This document shows, piece after piece, positions 18,325-26,069 of a stretch of 31,797 bases of DNA. The stretch's first letter is position 1. Each line of letters begins with the position of its first letter. The notes beneath the pieces were generated by a model that was not told where the DNA came from, did not search any database, and saw only the letters and a list, made by a program, of their open reading frames with translations. Source of the stretch: CAYLNK01 sp964384675 (GTDB lineage Bacteria; Acidobacteriota; Thermoanaerobaculia; UBA5066); NCBI GenBank assembly GCA_964384675.1, contig CAYLNK010000038.1, forward strand, positions 1-31,797, in the 5' to 3' direction. A program made the translations under genes and the position numbers.

Positions 18325-19345
18325 TCATGAACGCGGCTGTTCCTGCGCGTAGGCCGCCGCCGCCTCCCGCAGTTCCCGTGCGACCTCGTCCCTGAGCCCC
18401 TGTGGCGCGAGCACCTCGGCCTCGCTTCCGAACTGCATCAGCCACCGCTTCACCTCCCCCCAGCCCCGAGACTCTGAGCGTCAGTACACACCCGCCGTCC
18501 AGCGACTCCTGGATCCGCGCCGACCGATGCCACTTCCGCTCACGGATCCACCTCGCCTGGCGCGGTGCGAACCGGATCGAGACCTCCATGGGCCTTCCGC
18601 CCTTCTCGACACCGAAGACGTCCGACATGTACTTCTCGAAGCGGAAGGCGCGATCGATCTCGTACTTCTCGTCGAGCACGACCGGGCGGCGCATCCGATG
18701 GAGGGCGAACTCCCGGAGCTCTCCGCGGGTGTGGTCGTACCCCACGACGTACCAGTCTCCCTTGTGGTTGAAGACCCGATACGGCTCGATCGTTCGATCC
18801 CGGGTCCGATCCGTGGAGAGGCTCCTGTAGCGAACCCGAAGGCGGCGCCCGCTCGTGATCGACAGCGCCACCGCGGCGAAGACATCCGGGTCGGGTGCCA
18901 GAACGGGCCCGAGGTCGAGAGAGAGGAACGAGTCGAGCGACGCCGCGCCGATCCTGATCTCGTCCGGAAGGAGGGCTTCGAGCTTCGCGAGGGCGCTCCG
19001 CATCGCGTTCGCGTACGGCGTTCCTCGATAGAGCGCCACCACGCGTTCCGCGAAGAAGAGCCCCAGCAGCTCGCCCTGCGAGAGCGCGATGGCCGGGAGC
19101 GCGTACGTGGGGTCAGTCAGGACGTAGCCGTTCCGGGCCCGATCGAACTCCACCGGCGCCAGCCAGGCGTCACGCAGGAAATCGATGTCCCGGTAGGCGG
19201 TGCGGAGCCCGACGTCCCACTTCTCGGCAAGGTCGGTCGCTCGAAAGGGCCGACCCGATCGGAGCTGCCCCATCGTCCAGAAGAGCCGGCGCAAGGGTGG
19301 TCTGGTGGCCGGCCGGTCCTGGTGGCCTGTCGGACGTCTCCTCAC
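18325..19345 (-). CDS. WYL-domain transcriptional regulator with an apparent frameshift near the C-terminus
   Basis: The protein has an N-terminal winged-helix part (RLFWTMGQLRSGRPFRATDL, then VGLRTAYRDIDFLRD) and a WYL domain (LRVRYRSL, then EPYRVFNHKGDWYVVGYD), as in regulators that often sit beside type I CRISPR loci. Up to LTLRVSGLG the frame is normal. It then meets six C (18456-18461; G6 in the mRNA) and reads into unrelated Gly/Arg-rich sequence ending at 18260. Removing one base restores a typical WYL C-terminus, EVKRWLMQFGSEAEVLAPQG, ending with a stop at 18325. The coordinates given here are for that corrected gene; as sequenced, the frame ends at 18260, overlapping the cas3 start. 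GTG at 19345 was chosen because it gives a family-like N-terminus; an ATG at 19453 with GGGAGG close upstream would add 36 unlikely residues. The 186 bases up to dinB hold no other gene and should carry the cas promoter; no clear one was found. Confidence 0.8.
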
Positions 19346-19531
19346 CCGCTCCGCCCGAGGCCCTCTCGATCGCGCCTCAGCAGCCCCCAGCCATCGCCGG
19401 CGCCCGCTGCACGCGGGGAGACCCGGCGTCGACAGGCTCGGCTCATGGGGCATGGACCTCCCTACCGTTGTGTCCTGCCGGCAGGAGGATTCTGGCCCCT
19501 CCCGACTCTCGAGCCGGAATACCCGTGGCGC

Positions 19532-20629
19532 TCACTCCTCGAGAAGCTCCAGCTGCGCTGGCCGCACGACGGCGATCTCGTCCTCCCCTTCCCCCAGCAG
19601 CCCGTGCACGGACACACCCAGCAGCCGCACCGCGCGCCGACCCGCCTCCGTCCGTTCCAGCAGCATCACCGCCCGGGACCGCAGCTCCTCCGGCTCCCGC
19701 GTCGCCGGCTTCCTCGAATCGCTCCTCGTGATGGTGGTGAAGTCGCCGTAGCGCACCTTGATCGTCACCGTTCGCGCGACGAGCCGCCGCTTCGCGAGGA
19801 ACGCCGCGCAGTGGTCCGCCATCCCGGCGATCTCCTTGCGGATCTCCTCCGGGTCCTTCAGGTCGAGCGCGTAGGTGTTCTCGGTCCCCGCGCTCTTCCG
19901 CTCGTGGTGCGGCTGGACCGGCCTGTCGTCGATTCCCTCCGCCATCCGCTTCAGCCCCTCGGCCCAGCTCCCGACGGCGCCGCGGAGCGTCTCCAGGTCG
20001 ACGCGACGCACGTCGGTCAGCATCGTCAATCCCAGCGCGCGGAGCCGCGCGGCCGTCACCGGTCCGACCCCCCAGAGCGCCTCGACCGGGAGCTTCGCCA
20101 GGAACGGCTCGACGCGCTCCGGCGCGATGACGGTCAGGCCGTCCGGCTTCTTCCAGCCCGACGCGATCTTGGCGAGGAACTTGTTCGGCGCGACGCCAGC
20201 CGACGCCGTCAGAGAGGTCGTGTCGCGGATCGCCTGCTTCAGACGGCGCGCCACCGTCATGCCGAGCGGCTCGCCCCACGCGTTCTCGGTCACGTCCAGG
20301 TACGCCTCGTCGAGGGAGAGCGGCTCCACGAGCGGCGTGACGCTCCGGAAGATCTCGAACACCTGCGCCGAGACCGCGGCGTACTTCCTCATGTCGGGGC
20401 GGACGATCACCAGCTCCGGGCAGAGGCGCACCGCGCGCGACATCGGGAGCGCCGAGCGGACGCCGTAGCGCCGCGCCTCGTAGCTCGACGCCGCCACCAC
20501 GCCGCGCCCCTCCGGCCGGCCGCCCACCGCCACCGGACGCCCCTTCAGCGACGGGTCGTCGCGCTGCTCCACCGACGCGTAGAACGCGTCCATGTCGACG
20601 TGGAGGATCCGCCGGTACGGCCCGGACAC
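19532..20629 (-). CDS. dinB: DNA polymerase IV (Y-family translesion polymerase)
   Basis: DinB copies past damaged template bases with low fidelity. The 365-residue protein has the Y-family catalytic residues: HVDMDAFYASVE with Asp12 at the start, YEARRYGVRSAL near 50-61, and SLDEAYLDV with Asp107 and Glu108. A helix-hairpin-helix thumb region (VEALWGVGPVTAARLRALG) and a little-finger domain follow. The last residues, QLELLEE, resemble a beta-clamp-binding motif. The start is GTG at 20629; it has no ribosome binding site but lies six bases after a TATTGT box, so the mRNA may be leaderless. The long in-frame extension upstream to 21046 is antisense to the MoxR gene and is rejected. It lies upstream of the CRISPR operon on the same strand. 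Confidence 0.95.
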   Translation of the reverse strand: MSGPYRRILHVDMDAFYASVEQRDDPSLKGRPVAVGGRPEGRGVVAASSYEARRYGVRSALPMSRAVRLCPELVIVRPDMRKYAAVSAQVFEIFRSVTPLVEPLSLDEAYLDVTENAWGEPLGMTVARRLKQAIRDTTSLTASAGVAPNKFLAKIASGWKKPDGLTVIAPERVEPFLAKLPVEALWGVGPVTAARLRALGLTMLTDVRRVDLETLRGAVGSWAEGLKRMAEGIDDRPVQPHHERKSAGTENTYALDLKDPEEIRKEIAGMADHCAAFLAKRRLVARTVTIKVRYGDFTTITRSDSRKPATREPEELRSRAVMLLERTEAGRRAVRLLGVSVHGLLGEGEDEIAVVRPAQLELLEE

Positions 20630-20633
20630 CCCC

Positions 20634-20642
20634 CTACAATAG
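20634..20642. promoter_or_regulatory. Overlapping two-way -10 element between dinB and the MoxR operon
   Basis: CTACAATAG contains TACAAT on the plus strand (20635-20640, toward the MoxR gene at 20651) and TATTGT on the minus strand (20641-20636, toward dinB at 20629). Only 21 bases separate the two start codons, so any promoter must lie in or beside this site. Both boxes fit the TAnnnT pattern. No good -35 is seen for either direction. Confidence 0.45.
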
Positions 20643-20650
20643 CCGCCGAC

Positions 20651-22168
20651 ATGCAGGCCAAAGAGATCATCCGCGACCTCCTGACGGGGCGCGCCCAGGC
20701 GACGCCGAACCTGAAGGTCCACCTCTCGGGGCGCGACGGCGCGAGCCTCCAGGAGAAGTTCCGGCAGGCGTACTTCTGGATCGTCAACAACGCCGTGATC
20801 TGTCCGTACTACGACATCCAGTCCGGCAAGCCACAGACCGTGGGCGACGGGTTCAACCGGATGGATCTGCCGCAGCAATACGGCTACTCGTCGTACATCC
20901 TGCTGCCGCTCCTGACCCTGATGGCGCAGAGGCGCGCGCTCCTCATCGGGGCTCCGGGGCGCGGCAAGACGTCGATCGCCGTGCTGATGGGCCTCCTCGC
21001 CGGCTACACGCACGACGAGCTGAAGCGCGCGGTGCAGCACGGCCACCCGCAGCTCACCGTGTCGGACCTGCTGGGGAGCCCGCTCCCGTCGGACCTCATC
21101 AAGGCCGAGAACGCCGAGTCGATCAAGGTGTCGTGGCGGCAGTGGATCCCGATGCGCGTGAAGGTGATCGACGAGTACAACCGGATCCCCACCAAGACGC
21201 AGTCGGCGCTCCTCTCGCTCCTGGCCGAGGGATACGCCGAGATGTTCGACCAGTTCGTCTCCACGGGCGACTCCGCCTGGTTCCTCACCGCCAACGACGA
21301 TCAGGGGGGCGGCACGTTCCAGGTGATCGAGGCGCTGAAGGACCGGATCGACGTCGTGGTCCGCTGCACGCCGTTCAACTCACGCTACCTCGACACGCTC
21401 ATCGCCCGGATCGAGACCGGCCAGGCGCCGGAGGACCTCCTTCCGGCGGACATCGTCTTCTCCCCGGACGAGCTCGACCGCGCGGCCAAGGAGATCCGTG
21501 CGGTGACGATGGGCGCGGAGGTCCGCAACGCCCTCGGCTTCTTCCTCGGGCAGCTCGACTTCTGCCGCATGGCGTCGGAGCAGTTCGAGTACAAGAACAA
21601 GGACACGCTGCACCTCTCGGGCAAGAAGCTCGGCGCGGTGTGCAACGAGGCGTGCCCGCTCGACAAGAACGTCCACATCTGCACGCAGACGGAGAGCGGC
21701 GTCTCGGTGCGCGCCTACCTCACGTCCATCCACTTCGCCAAGGCGCTCGCCTACTTCCGCGGCGCGAGCGAGGTCTCCGTCGAGGACCTCCGGCAGATCC
21801 TGCCGTGGGTGCTGCACGAGAAGCTCGTCCCGAACCCGCAGAGCCCGTTCTTCGACCGCGACGACCGGAGCCACCTCCGCTTCGACCGCGTCAGCTGGAT
21901 CCGGCGGATGTTCGACACGGCGCTGTCGCAGCTCGCCGCGCACGAAGGGGTGCGAAAGCCGGTCGCGAAGCTGCGCGAGACGCTGGACAAGGGCCTCGAG
22001 GGCGTCACCGCCGACGAGGCCAAGAAGCGCCTGCGCGAGGCGCACTCTCTCCTGGAGCAGCTCACCAAGAAGACCGAGCTGTCGGCGGCCGTCTACGAGG
22101 ACCTCATCCAGCTCAAGTCGATCTACAGCCACTACCAGAACTACCTGAACTGGAAGGAGCGGGCCTGA
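20651..22168 (+). CDS. MoxR-type AAA+ ATPase
   Basis: MoxR ATPases act as chaperone-like remodelling rings, usually with a partner carrying a von Willebrand A domain. The 505-residue protein has a long N-terminal part before the ATPase core. The core has Walker A GAPGRGKT at 100-107, Walker B VKVIDEYNR at 170-178, sensor-1 Asn215 in LTANDD, and a likely arginine finger near Arg232. GYAEMFDQFV after Walker B is typical of MoxR proteins. An unusual segment in the C-terminal part holds Cys331, Cys335 and Cys344 with His342, a possible metal or redox site. The end (about 430-500) is helical and probably coiled. ATG at 20651 lies ten bases after TACAAT, so the mRNA may be almost leaderless. The next gene's ATG overlaps its stop by one base. 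It is the first of four genes. Confidence 0.92.
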   Translation: MQAKEIIRDLLTGRAQATPNLKVHLSGRDGASLQEKFRQAYFWIVNNAVICPYYDIQSGKPQTVGDGFNRMDLPQQYGYSSYILLPLLTLMAQRRALLIGAPGRGKTSIAVLMGLLAGYTHDELKRAVQHGHPQLTVSDLLGSPLPSDLIKAENAESIKVSWRQWIPMRVKVIDEYNRIPTKTQSALLSLLAEGYAEMFDQFVSTGDSAWFLTANDDQGGGTFQVIEALKDRIDVVVRCTPFNSRYLDTLIARIETGQAPEDLLPADIVFSPDELDRAAKEIRAVTMGAEVRNALGFFLGQLDFCRMASEQFEYKNKDTLHLSGKKLGAVCNEACPLDKNVHICTQTESGVSVRAYLTSIHFAKALAYFRGASEVSVEDLRQILPWVLHEKLVPNPQSPFFDRDDRSHLRFDRVSWIRRMFDTALSQLAAHEGVRKPVAKLRETLDKGLEGVTADEAKKRLREAHSLLEQLTKKTELSAAVYEDLIQLKSIYSHYQNYLNWKERA

Positions 22169-23004
22169 TGGCGCTCGCCGAGGTGCTGTCGCAGATCGAG
22201 CGCGACGCCCCGCGGCGCTACTCGCGCTGGAGCGCGCTCGCCTGGCGGCTCGCCTGCGAGGGGCCGGCGCTCCGGCTCTGGGACGGCCTCTCCGGCGACG
22301 CGCCGTCGACGGCGATCTTCGAGAGCTACCTCCTCCTCCTCCGCGAGGGGATCGGCTTCCAGTACCTGTCGGCCGAGGACGTCGTGACGCCCGGCGGCAC
22401 GTTCCTCGCGACCGCGCTCTGCGAGGTCGCGCCGCGCCTCCTCCCCAAGGCCCCGCCGGCGGCGCGGGCCGCCGGGCTCGCCCAGCTCTGGAACGCCGGC
22501 GAGAAGCTGCTGGAGAAGCCGCTCTGGCTGAACCGCTACCTCTCCGTGCGGCTCTCGGAGCTGAGCGATCTCGCGACGTTCCCCGCGTTCCTGGAGCGGG
22601 TGCTCGAGGAGGGGCTGGAGGCAGGGACACCGGCGGCGTGGGCGGGCGGCTACCGGTCGACGGTCGTCGATCCGTCCCGCTTCGACCGCGCGTTCCTTCC
22701 GGGCGAGATGCACCTCGCCACGTCGGCCGTCGTCTGCGTCCACGACAGGCGCCGCCCGGGCCGGCACGCGGCGCTCCTCCTCCGCAAGACCGCGAAGGGG
22801 GGACCGCTCCCGCTCGGCGCGACGCCGTGCCTCGGGCGCGACGGCGCTCCGGCCCCGCACTCGCCGACCGGCACGGCATACCAGCACGCGCTCGCCGCTT
22901 CGGGCCTGAAGGAAGTGCAGAGCTGGGCCGCCGTGAGAACGGGCTTCCTCCTCTACACGACGCCTCTCTCGCAGCGCCTCTGGGTCGTCGAGGCCGAACG
23001 GTGA
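22168..23004 (+). CDS. Protein of unknown function in the MoxR-VWA operon
   Basis: The 278-residue product starts at ATG 22168, sharing one base with the MoxR stop (TGATG), so it is probably translated by coupling. It has no signal peptide and no clear membrane segment. The N-terminal half (to about residue 160) looks helical, with several amphipathic stretches (PRYSRWSALAWRLACEG-like, then IFESYLLLLREGIGFQYL). The C-terminal part looks beta-rich around MHLATSAVVCVHDRR and HAALLLRKTAKGGPLPLG. The final hydrophobic GFLLYTTPLSQRLWVVEAE is a likely core strand. No family or catalytic motif is recognised. Its position between an ATPase and its VWA partner suggests a shared complex or a substrate adaptor, but this is inference. 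Confidence 0.85.
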   Translation: MALAEVLSQIERDAPRRYSRWSALAWRLACEGPALRLWDGLSGDAPSTAIFESYLLLLREGIGFQYLSAEDVVTPGGTFLATALCEVAPRLLPKAPPAARAAGLAQLWNAGEKLLEKPLWLNRYLSVRLSELSDLATFPAFLERVLEEGLEAGTPAAWAGGYRSTVVDPSRFDRAFLPGEMHLATSAVVCVHDRRRPGRHAALLLRKTAKGGPLPLGATPCLGRDGAPAPHSPTGTAYQHALAASGLKEVQSWAAVRTGFLLYTTPLSQRLWVVEAER

Positions 23005-23016
23005 GGAGGTGACGGC

Positions 23017-24702
23017 GTGACGATCACGCCGCAGCAGCTCCGAGCCGCCTGGGAGAAGGCGCTGGCGCGCTGGGGCCTCGCGATCCAGGTCGACCTCCCC
23101 CACCTGGAGCCCGACGCCGAGGCGCTCGCGTTCATCGACCTCGAGACGCGCCGGGTGGTGGTGAACCCACGGAGGGTCGCCCAGCTGAAGGCCGAGGGCT
23201 CGCTCGAGGGGATCCTGGCGCACGAGCTGGGCCACCACCTCCGCTACCCCCACTCCCTGGCGGTGCAGGCCCGTCTGGAGCTCTTCGAGCGGGAGGTCCT
23301 GCCGATCCGGGCCTACTCGCTCCTGAACCTCTTCTCCGACTTTCTGATCAACACCGAGCTGGGCCACGACCCGTCGCTCCAGAAGCAGCTGGCGGACGTC
23401 TACCTCGGGATGCCGGCGGACGCCGACGGCGCCCGGCAGGATCCCGCCTTCTACTTCTATCTGACCGCCTTCGAGGAGGCGTGGGGGCTGGAGCCGCGGA
23501 CGCTGACGCGGGAAGCGGGCGAGGTGCTGGAGAAGCAGTATCCGGGCTGTCGCGCCGAGGCCCAGCTCCTCGCGCAGGAGCTGCCGAACCTCGCCCCGAA
23601 CCTCTTCACGCAGTACCTCTACTTCGCGAGCGTCCTCTCGCGGTACCAGCCCGTCGACGCCGACGGCAACCCGATCACCGGCAAGGGCGAACGGAACCCG
23701 ACGAAGGGGGACCACAGCGCGCCGAGCGCCGGCGACTACGCGGACGCCCTGCGGCGGAGCGCCCAGGAGTCCGAGGCGATCCGGCGAGCGATCGAGGAAG
23801 GGTGGCTGAAGCCGGAGAAGATCCCCGACGCCGCCGCCAGCGAGCGGATCCGCACCGGCTCCCTGCCGGGCGTGCTGGCCGGCGAGCCGAAGAAGCTGTC
23901 CGAGGCGATGGCGCTTCATTACCGGCGCCTCGCCGAGAAGTACCTCGTCAGGCCGCCGAAGAGCGAGCAGACGAGCGACCCGTTCCTCCCGACGACGCTC
24001 TCCCCCTGGGAGGTCGGCGACTCCCCGAAGGAGATCGACTGGCTCGCGTCGATCCTCGCCTCGGGCCCCGAGATCGGCGCGGCGATGCCGCTCAAACGCG
24101 ACCTGATGCCGGACGAGCCGACGAGCGAGCAGCCGGACTGGAGAACGCGCCTCGAGATCTACCTCGACGTCTCCGGCTCCATGCCGGACCCGAAGGCGTC
24201 CGTCAACCCGATGACGCTGGCCGCCCAGGTCCTCGCGATGTCGGCAATCCGCGGCGGCGGGCAGGTGCGCGGCCTGATCTACTCCACGAACAACATCAAG
24301 CACTGGGAGTTCACCCGCTCCGAGGTCGAGATCTCGAGGTTCCTGATGAACTACATCGGTGGCGGGACCGACTTCCCGTTCGAGGTGCTGCGCAAGTCCG
24401 TCGTCGACTGCGGCCGGAACCAGCCGGTGCGCATCGTCCTGACCGACTCCGACTTCTCCTACAACCTGAAGGGCGACGCGAAGCGTCCCGCCATCGCGGC
24501 ACAGGCCGCGGGGAGGGCCGTCTTCGTGGCGCTCCTGAACGGCGCGACGGCCGATGCGAAATGGGTGCAGGAGATCGGCGCGACGGGCATCACGACGATC
24601 CCGGTCGCGAGCCTGGAGGGCTTCCCGAAGGTGGCCGCCGCGCTCGGGGAGAAGCTGTTCGGCGACGGGAAGGAGGCGGGTGCCGGGATGAGGAGAGGAT
24701 GA
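23017..24702 (+). CDS. HExxH metallopeptidase-like and von Willebrand A domain protein (DUF2201/COG3864-like)
   Basis: The 561-residue protein starts with GTG at 23017, six bases after a strong GAGGAGGTGA. Residues 1 to about 150 look like a minimal zinc metallopeptidase domain with HELGHH at 69-74 (HExxH at 69-73) after a DLETRRVVVNPRRV strand. The middle (about 200-370) is charged and helical. The C-terminal part is a VWA-like domain with a complete-looking metal site: DVSGS at 384-388, Thr451 in GGGTDFP and Asp477 in LTDSDF. This layout fits the predicted metal-dependent peptidases with a C-terminal VWA-like domain that travel with MoxR ATPases. The intact HExxH motif and VWA metal site suggest that peptide or protein substrates are presented by the ATPase, but activity is not shown. 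Its stop overlaps the next gene (ATGA). Confidence 0.9.
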   Translation: MTITPQQLRAAWEKALARWGLAIQVDLPHLEPDAEALAFIDLETRRVVVNPRRVAQLKAEGSLEGILAHELGHHLRYPHSLAVQARLELFEREVLPIRAYSLLNLFSDFLINTELGHDPSLQKQLADVYLGMPADADGARQDPAFYFYLTAFEEAWGLEPRTLTREAGEVLEKQYPGCRAEAQLLAQELPNLAPNLFTQYLYFASVLSRYQPVDADGNPITGKGERNPTKGDHSAPSAGDYADALRRSAQESEAIRRAIEEGWLKPEKIPDAAASERIRTGSLPGVLAGEPKKLSEAMALHYRRLAEKYLVRPPKSEQTSDPFLPTTLSPWEVGDSPKEIDWLASILASGPEIGAAMPLKRDLMPDEPTSEQPDWRTRLEIYLDVSGSMPDPKASVNPMTLAAQVLAMSAIRGGGQVRGLIYSTNNIKHWEFTRSEVEISRFLMNYIGGGTDFPFEVLRKSVVDCGRNQPVRIVLTDSDFSYNLKGDAKRPAIAAQAAGRAVFVALLNGATADAKWVQEIGATGITTIPVASLEGFPKVAAALGEKLFGDGKEAGAGMRRG

Positions 24703-25295
24703 GCCAGAAGACCGCCCCGTTCCCGCTCCCGGCGCTCCTCGAGGAGCTCCGCCTCGCGGCGCTCGACCTCGGCGCCCAGGAGCCCGACCCGCCGCTCACC
24801 GCGGCCCGCTTCGCCGACGGCCTGCGCGACGCCGGCCTTCCGGCACCCAGCGCGAACGAATGGAGGCAGCAGACCGGCGACTTCGATGACGAGGCGTGGC
24901 ACCGGCTGGAGATCCTGACGCGCGCCTTCCGGGAGAGCACGGTCGCACCGCTCGTGGTCGCGCGCCTGAAGGCCGAGCCGAAGCGCGCAACGGCCGCCTT
25001 TCCGACGTTCTGCATGCGCGAGGCGCAGCTCCTGACCCGCGAGCTGCTCCTGAAGAGCCCGTTCCGGGTGGAGGAGCTGGCCCGCAAGTGGGTCTTCGCG
25101 CTCGGGGGTGAGATCGCCGGCGAGAGCCCGTCCGACAGCCAGAGGAAGATGGAGCGCCTCGACTTCGGCGGCGTCCTCTCGAACCTGAAGAAGGCCGACG
25201 CCGACCGCGCCTCGCGGATGAAGAAGCTGAAGGAGCTGGAGGAGAAGCGCCTCAAGGAGGAGCAGGAGGCGTACGCGCGGGCCGGCCGCGAGTGA
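24699..25295 (+). CDS. Small protein with C-terminal coiled coil, last gene of the MoxR-VWA operon
   Basis: The 198-residue product starts at ATG 24699 inside the stop of the VWA gene (ATGA), with AGGAGAGG just before it. It has no signal peptide or membrane segment. Residues 1-130 look globular and helical (EAWHRLEILTRAFRES, then MREAQLLTRELLLKSPF). The end, from about residue 150, is strongly charged (KMERLDFGGVLSNLKKAD, then MKKLKELEEKRLKEEQEAY), a likely coiled coil. No family is recognised. Coupling to the VWA gene suggests that it is a fourth subunit or an assembly factor. A 79-base gap follows before vapB. Confidence 0.85.
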   Translation: MSQKTAPFPLPALLEELRLAALDLGAQEPDPPLTAARFADGLRDAGLPAPSANEWRQQTGDFDDEAWHRLEILTRAFRESTVAPLVVARLKAEPKRATAAFPTFCMREAQLLTRELLLKSPFRVEELARKWVFALGGEIAGESPSDSQRKMERLDFGGVLSNLKKADADRASRMKKLKELEEKRLKEEQEAYARAGRE

Positions 25296-25339
25296 TCGGT
25301 TACCCGGAGCGTGACGATTGCCTCGCTCCGTTCGACATC

Positions 25340-25368
25340 TTGACATCAACAATTGCCGACAGCACGAT
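25340..25368 (+). promoter_or_regulatory. Promoter and possible operator of the vapBC pair
   Basis: A perfect -35 box, TTGACA (25340-25345), is followed after 17 bases by CACGAT (25363-25368), a weak -10. The start point would fall at about the ATG of vapB (25375), giving a leaderless message. GACATC occurs twice with a nine-base period (25333-25338 and 25342-25347), and TTGA/TCAA at 25340-25349 is a short palindrome. These could be the site where the VapB ribbon-helix-helix dimer represses its own operon. Confidence 0.55.
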
Positions 25369-25374
25369 GTCTCC

Positions 25375-25635
25375 ATGAGGACGACCCTGACGCTGGACCC
25401 GGACGTCGCGAACCTGCTCCGCGAGGCCATCGATCGCGATCAGAGCAGCTTGAAGGAAGTCGTCAACGACGCGCTCCGGAGAGGCCTGCGACGCGGTCCA
25501 CCACGGCCGGCGTTCCGCGTCACCCCTCACCGCAGCGCGTTGCGTCCCGGGATCGACCCGCGCGGGTTCAACCAGCTCGCCGAGGAGCTGGAGGACGACG
25601 CGGTCCTTTCGCCCAGGCCACGCAAGGCCCGATGA
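25375..25635 (+). CDS. vapB: VapB-like ribbon-helix-helix antitoxin
   Basis: The 86-residue product begins RTTLTLDPDVANLLREA, followed by SSLKEVVNDALRRGLR. This is a short beta-strand and two helices, the ribbon-helix-helix fold of many VapB antitoxins, which bind DNA through the strand. The C-terminal half, rich in Pro and Arg and then acidic (LAEELEDDAV), is the expected flexible part that wraps the toxin. Its stop overlaps the toxin start (ATGA), the usual antitoxin-first order. There is no ribosome binding site, but a promoter ends directly before the ATG, so leaderless translation is likely. Confidence 0.88.
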   Translation: MRTTLTLDPDVANLLREAIDRDQSSLKEVVNDALRRGLRRGPPRPAFRVTPHRSALRPGIDPRGFNQLAEELEDDAVLSPRPRKAR

Positions 25636-26069
25636 TCGTTCCGGATATCAACCTCCTTCTCTACGCCTACTTCCCGGTCTTCCCGAGGCATGACGAGGCC
25701 AAACGGTGGTGGGAGGGAGTCGCCGGGCGCGGAGACTCTGTCGGGCTCCCCCCGCCCGTGCTCTTCGGATTCGTCCGGATCGCCACCAGCCGGAAAGTGT
25801 TCGTCCAGCCGATGGAGCTGAAGACCGCGACGACCGTCGTCGAGGAGTGGCTCTCCCTCCCGAGCTTGCACGTCCTGCGGCCGGGGCCGCGTCACGTCAG
25901 GATCGCGTTCGAGCTCCTACACGCGGCGGGCACCAGCCGCGACCTCACGACCGACGCGCAGATCGCGGCGTATGCCGTGGAGAACCGAGGGGTCGTCCAC
26001 AGCGTCGACGGCGACTTCGCGCGTTTTCGAGGTGTCCGTTCGGTCGATCCCCTCGGGAAGGCCGGCTAG
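25632..26069 (+). CDS. vapC: VapC-like PIN-domain ribonuclease toxin
   Basis: The 145-residue protein starts MIVPDINLLLYAYFP, with the first PIN acidic residue at Asp5. It continues with VLFGFVRIATSRKVF at 43-57, DLTTDAQIAAYAVE with Asp104 and Asp108, and SVDGDFARF with Asp126 and Asp128. This is the pattern of the VapC group in which the usual second acidic residue is replaced in the LGFVRI-type segment. Such toxins cut tRNA or rRNA when the antitoxin is degraded. The start overlaps vapB. The stop TAG lies in the palindrome CTAG (26066-26069), which also gives the stop of the convergent outer-membrane gene. Confidence 0.9.
   Translation: MIVPDINLLLYAYFPVFPRHDEAKRWWEGVAGRGDSVGLPPPVLFGFVRIATSRKVFVQPMELKTATTVVEEWLSLPSLHVLRPGPRHVRIAFELLHAAGTSRDLTTDAQIAAYAVENRGVVHSVDGDFARFRGVRSVDPLGKAG

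Noticed and set aside
18260..19453. The WYL regulator as an intact 397-residue protein
   Set aside because: The first 36 and last about 65 residues do not fit the family, while a one-base shift recovers the normal C-terminus. It is described as frameshifted.
18527..20650. Upstream extension of the MoxR frame over dinB and the WYL gene
   Set aside because: The extension is antisense to dinB and WYL, rich in Arg/His/Pro, and has no recognisable motif; MoxR homology starts at ATG 20651.
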